A DNA stretch of 14,535 nucleotides from the NCBI GenBank assembly GCA_947446835.1, contig CANFHS010000030.1:1-14535 (forward strand), written 5' to 3'. Below the pieces are notes generated by a model. That model was not told where the DNA came from, did not search any database, and worked only from the letters and a program-made list of their open reading frames with translations. The stretch is from Bacteriovoracaceae bacterium (GTDB taxonomy: Bacteria; Bdellovibrionota; UBA1018). Positions 13,442 to 14,535 of the stretch are shown in pieces (positions within the stretch are counted from its first letter, which is position 1; every line of letters begins with the position of its first letter). Position numbers and translations under genes: made by a program.

Positions 13442-14235
13442 GAGGGCCTCCGCTTTTCGAGGAACGCCTTGACGCCTTCCTGTCCTTCGTTCGAAACCCG
13501 CAGCTCCGACAAAGTGCGCGCCACGTACTCCAGGCAATCGCCCAGCTGCTCGCGGCGCTCGGGCCACGACAGGTCCAGCACCAGCTTCTTGGCCACGGCC
13601 ATGGCATTGGGACCGCACTGCAGGATGTTGCCCAGCACGCGTTCCAGCGCCGTGTCCAGGTCCGCGGCCGTCTCCACCACCTCGTGCACCAGCCCCACGT
13701 CGCGGGCCTGGGTCGCCGTGAAGCGCTCGGCGCTGATGAACAAACGCCGGGCCTGCGAAGCTCCGATCTTGGCCACCACGAAGGGGCCGATGCAGGCGGG
13801 CACGATGCCCAGCCGCACTTCGCTCAGGCTGAACTGCGTGTCCTTCGCGGCGATCGCGATGTCGCAGACCGACACCAGACCCACGCCGCCGCCAATGGCC
13901 GCGCCCTGGATGACACCCAGGAGCGGCTTGGGGAATTCATTCAGCTGGCGGAACATCTGCGCCAGTTCGAGCGTGTCCTTCAGGTTTTCCTCGAAGCTGA
14001 AGTCGACAGCCTTTTTCATCCAGTTCAGGTCGCCGCCGGCACAGAACACCGGGCCCTGGCCACGAAGCACGACGGCTCGAACCTTCGGATCGAGCGCTTC
14101 CCGCGAAAAGACCTGCGCCAGTTCGCCGATCAGCACCTCATTGAAGGCATTGCGCACGTCTGGCCGGTCAAGTTGAACCGTAAGTACCCCGCGAGCGTCC
14201 ACCGAAGGCTGAAGCGTCTTGTAGGCCATGTTCAT
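13432..14235 (-). CDS. liuC: Enoyl-CoA hydratase family, probable methylglutaconyl-CoA hydratase
   Basis: 267 residues, crotonase fold. Seen: RNAFNEVLI; the oxyanion-hole block FCAGGDLNWMKK at about 64-75 (the DLNWM form is typical of LiuC-type hydratases); second block QGAAIGGGVGLVSVCDIAIA at about 110-129, which has Val-Gly where many crotonases have Glu-Leu; and SLSEVRLGIVPA with the catalytic Glu139. Role: hydrates 3-methylglutaconyl-CoA to HMG-CoA, the substrate of the lyase at the end of the operon. First gene of the operon. Two starts are possible (14235, 14229), neither with a ribosome site; an extended -10 element ends just before them. Substrate assignment rests on motif style plus neighbours. 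Confidence 0.88.
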   Translation of the reverse strand: MNMAYKTLQPSVDARGVLTVQLDRPDVRNAFNEVLIGELAQVFSREALDPKVRAVVLRGQGPVFCAGGDLNWMKKAVDFSFEENLKDTLELAQMFRQLNEFPKPLLGVIQGAAIGGGVGLVSVCDIAIAAKDTQFSLSEVRLGIVPACIGPFVVAKIGASQARRLFISAERFTATQARDVGLVHEVVETAADLDTALERVLGNILQCGPNAMAVAKKLVLDLSWPERREQLGDCLEYVARTLSELRVSNEGQEGVKAFLEKRRPSWL

Positions 14236-14248
14236 GAGATATATATCA
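14236..14248 (-). promoter_or_regulatory. Candidate extended -10 promoter of the leucine operon
   Basis: Minus strand TGATATATA (14248-14240) fits an extended -10 element (TGn plus TATAAT-like). The predicted +1 falls at about 14235-14232, at or between the two possible ATG codons, which implies a leaderless or nearly leaderless mRNA. No convincing -35 is seen. Confidence 0.35.
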
Positions 14249-14296
14249 AAAGAACCCTATGGCGACGCTCAAATCCCAGATCCTGACCTCTTCAGC

Positions 14297-14317
14297 CGAT
14301 TGAGCGCTGAGCAATCG
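14297..14317. promoter_or_regulatory. Operator-like dyad between divergent genes
   Basis: CGATTG (14297-14302) and CAATCG (14312-14317), 9-nt spacer containing the palindrome AGCGCT. It lies about 65-80 bp upstream of the leucine operon start and about 178 bp upstream of the rightward promoter's predicted +1. Which side it serves is unknown. Confidence 0.3.
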
Positions 14318-14360
14318 AGCACTCCCTCACCCTTTCATCGCCCCTCAGAATCTCCTCGAA

Positions 14361-14375
14361 CCTACAAAATGTAGG
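14361..14375. promoter_or_regulatory. Dyad CCTACA-AAA-TGTAGG, candidate enhancer site
   Basis: Perfect 6-bp inverted repeat with a 3-nt centre. The centre lies about 117 bp upstream of the +1 predicted for the promoter at 14459-14474, the usual location of sites for NtrC-type activators. No T run follows on either strand, so it is not a terminator. Confidence 0.4.
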
Positions 14376-14458
14376 CAGAAGGCCTCAGGGGAGGAGGCTA
14401 AAAACCATCGCTCGGTAGCTCAAACCGTTTAAAATGGGCTGCGAAGCGGATCAGCCAC

Positions 14459-14474
14459 TGGCACGGCAGTTGCC
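14459..14474 (+). promoter_or_regulatory. Near-consensus sigma-54-type promoter at the right edge
   Basis: TGGCACGGCAGTTGCC: every specified position of TGGCACR-N4-TTGCW matches except the last (C for W). Predicted +1 about 14485, leader about 28 nt to the ATG at 14513. Confidence 0.8.
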
Positions 14475-14512
14475 TAGACGCACCAGGTCAACACTCAACC
14501 TAAGGGTGCCCT

Positions 14513-14535
14513 ATGCATTTCAAGATTCTCAGAAA
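14513..14535 (+). CDS. Start of a rightward gene, cut by the window end
   Basis: Seven full codons (MHFKILR) then two bases. Support comes from context only: a near-consensus sigma-54-type promoter 39 bp upstream and an AAGGG ribosome-site-like stretch at 14502-14506, six bases before the ATG. Nothing can be said about the product. Confidence 0.5.

Noticed and set aside
12149..14176. A 675-codon open frame on the plus strand opposite the leucine genes
   Set aside because: It lies antisense to two genes with clear catalytic motifs; long antisense frames are expected in GC-rich DNA. No recognisable domain or ribosome site.
1..14535. CRISPR arrays, tRNA or rRNA genes, insertion sequences, attachment sites
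   Set aside because: Looked for on both strands by eye; no spaced direct repeats, transposase motifs or terminal inverted repeats with target duplications were found.

Overview
The window is GC-rich DNA from a Gram-negative bacterium. Evidence for this is five or so lipoprotein or Sec signal peptides, an inner-membrane histidine kinase and many sigma-54-type promoters. Gene content (several unclassified Cys-rich lipoproteins, an NtrC-family two-component pair, a leucine-catabolic operon with a split biotin carboxylase, a Phytophthora-elicitor-type transglutaminase) would suit the former 'Deltaproteobacteria' (Bdellovibrionota or Myxococcota). That placement is inference; no rRNA or tRNA gene is present to settle it.

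Layout, left to right. (1) 2-625 (+): 3' part of a DTW-domain tRNA-modifying enzyme, converging on and overlapping a small Met/Gly-rich membrane protein (591-881, -) whose stop codon lies in the loop of its own terminator. (2) 917-1645 (-) and 1732-2625 (+): two divergent lipoproteins whose sigma-70-like and sigma-54-like promoters occupy the same DNA; then a second rightward lipoprotein (2789-3349, +) with its own sigma-54-type promoter. (3) 5855 to 3357 (-): a secreted Cys-rich protein behind a sigma-54-type promoter with a hairpin at the predicted mRNA 5' end, a terminator, a transglutaminase-elicitor-like lipoprotein, and PlsC acyltransferase. (4) 9515 to 6209 (-): histidine kinase and NtrC/AlgB-like response regulator, translationally coupled, behind a sigma-54-type promoter and followed by a long terminator hairpin. 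(5) 10472 to 9823 (-): a DksA/TraR-type zinc-finger protein and a 75-residue C-tail-anchored protein. (6) 14235 to 10541 (-): leucine catabolism, in the order methylglutaconyl-CoA hydratase, biotin carboxylase, biotin carrier protein, HMG-CoA lyase, with every junction overlapping. (7) 14459-14535 (+): a near-consensus sigma-54-type promoter and the first codons of a rightward gene cut by the window end.

The main result is regulatory. Five sites match the sigma-54 core GGCAC-N5-TTGC exactly, each lies between genes, and each points at a start codon 18-48 nt beyond its predicted +1. They would control three exported proteins, the two-component operon itself, and the gene leaving the right edge. 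The NtrC-type regulator encoded here is an obvious candidate activator of at least some of them, but I see no single shared enhancer sequence, so other activators may be involved. No CRISPR array, insertion sequence, tRNA or rRNA was seen.
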